From Pseudomonas sp. ML2-2023-3 (lineage in GTDB: Bacteria; Pseudomonadota; Gammaproteobacteria; Pseudomonadales; Pseudomonadaceae), in assembly GCF_037055275.1 (NCBI RefSeq), contig NZ_CP146343.1, forward strand, positions 258,001 through 322,000: 64,000 bases of DNA. The letters are read 5' to 3'. Under the pieces are notes generated by a model that was given only the letters and a program-made list of their open reading frames with translations, did no database searches and was not told the origin of the DNA. The position numbers and the translations under genes are program-made. Shown piece after piece: positions 63,736-64,000 of this stretch (positions are counted from its first letter, which is position 1; every line of letters starts with the position of its first letter).

Positions 63736-63842
63736 CCTGTAGCCGCTGCCGAAAGCTGCGAAAAGGGCCGGAGGACCTTCGCTCTTCAAGGAGAAGAGCG
63801 ACCCCTTCGGGCTCGATCGCAGCCTGCGGCAGCGACTACAGG
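63736..63842. repeat. REP-like element, GTAGYCGCTG family, copy 4
   Basis: CCTGTAGCCGCTGCCG at the left end and CGGCAGCGACTACAGG at the right end are inverted with one mismatch. The centre has CTCTTC/GAAGAG and GATCGAGCCCGAAGGGGTCG (as its complement), shared with copy 2 at 36779-36877. It lies in the 3' untranslated region of gltD. Confidence 0.9.
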
Positions 63843-63850
63843 GGATAGGG

Positions 63851-64000
<150 letters not shown>

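Overview
The window is about 64 kb of chromosome from a Pseudomonas, most likely of the P. fluorescens/P. fragi side of the genus. The evidence is very close protein similarity, from memory, to Pseudomonas housekeeping genes (aceE, aceF, dipA, msrA, rlmJ, nhaP2, mscK, selO, parA, hemE, gltD) in an order that partly follows the P. aeruginosa PA5015-PA5035 region, high-GC coding sequence, and dispersed Pseudomonas-type REP elements. Nearly all the DNA is coding. I see no rRNA, tRNA, CRISPR array, prophage or insertion sequence.

Layout. 1-4.6 kb: pyruvate dehydrogenase E1 and E2 (aceE-aceF) behind two identical-type palindromes. 4.8-10.8 kb: a PhoD-like phosphoesterase, the c-di-GMP phosphodiesterase DipA with a degenerate GGDEF motif, msrA, and rlmJ on the other strand. 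10.9-16.8 kb: the divergent proline-utilisation pair putP/putA, with six GTTGCA hexamers (the known PutA operator) between them. 16.9-28.6 kb: an AT-rich small membrane protein gene, nhaP2-mscK, selO, a higBA toxin-antitoxin pair, a SLC13-type permease with RCK domains, trxC and a chromosomal parA.

28.9-47.5 kb is the most distinctive block: 21 tightly coupled genes on one strand, ending at a terminator. They form an aryl polyene (APE)/xanthomonadin-like pigment locus. Three ketosynthase-type proteins, two acyl carrier proteins, a ketoreductase and two hot-dog dehydratases build the polyene; an ammonia lyase with a tyrosine-lyase-like selectivity residue and an adenylating enzyme would supply and load the aryl starter; acyltransferases and a glycosyltransferase would attach the product to a lipid carrier; a LolA-like protein, an MMPL/RND exporter and lipoproteins would move it to the outer membrane. 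Less expected members are a cation/proton antiporter-like protein, a flavin-dependent halogenase-like oxidoreductase and a ligase-dehydratase fusion. REP elements have landed at two gene junctions here and now encode protein ends.

47.5-50.7 kb: a second toxin-antitoxin pair whose antitoxin seems to lack its DNA-binding half, a REP pair, and a divergent LysR/MFS pair resembling ynfL/ynfM. 50.6-60.0 kb: a complete gspC-to-gspM type II secretion operon on the minus strand in which gspJ is broken by a 7-bp tandem duplication. Just upstream lie a cytochrome b561 gene and a GbpA-like lytic polysaccharide monooxygenase, a plausible substrate of that secretion system. 62.5-64.0 kb: hemE and the 3' end of gltD.
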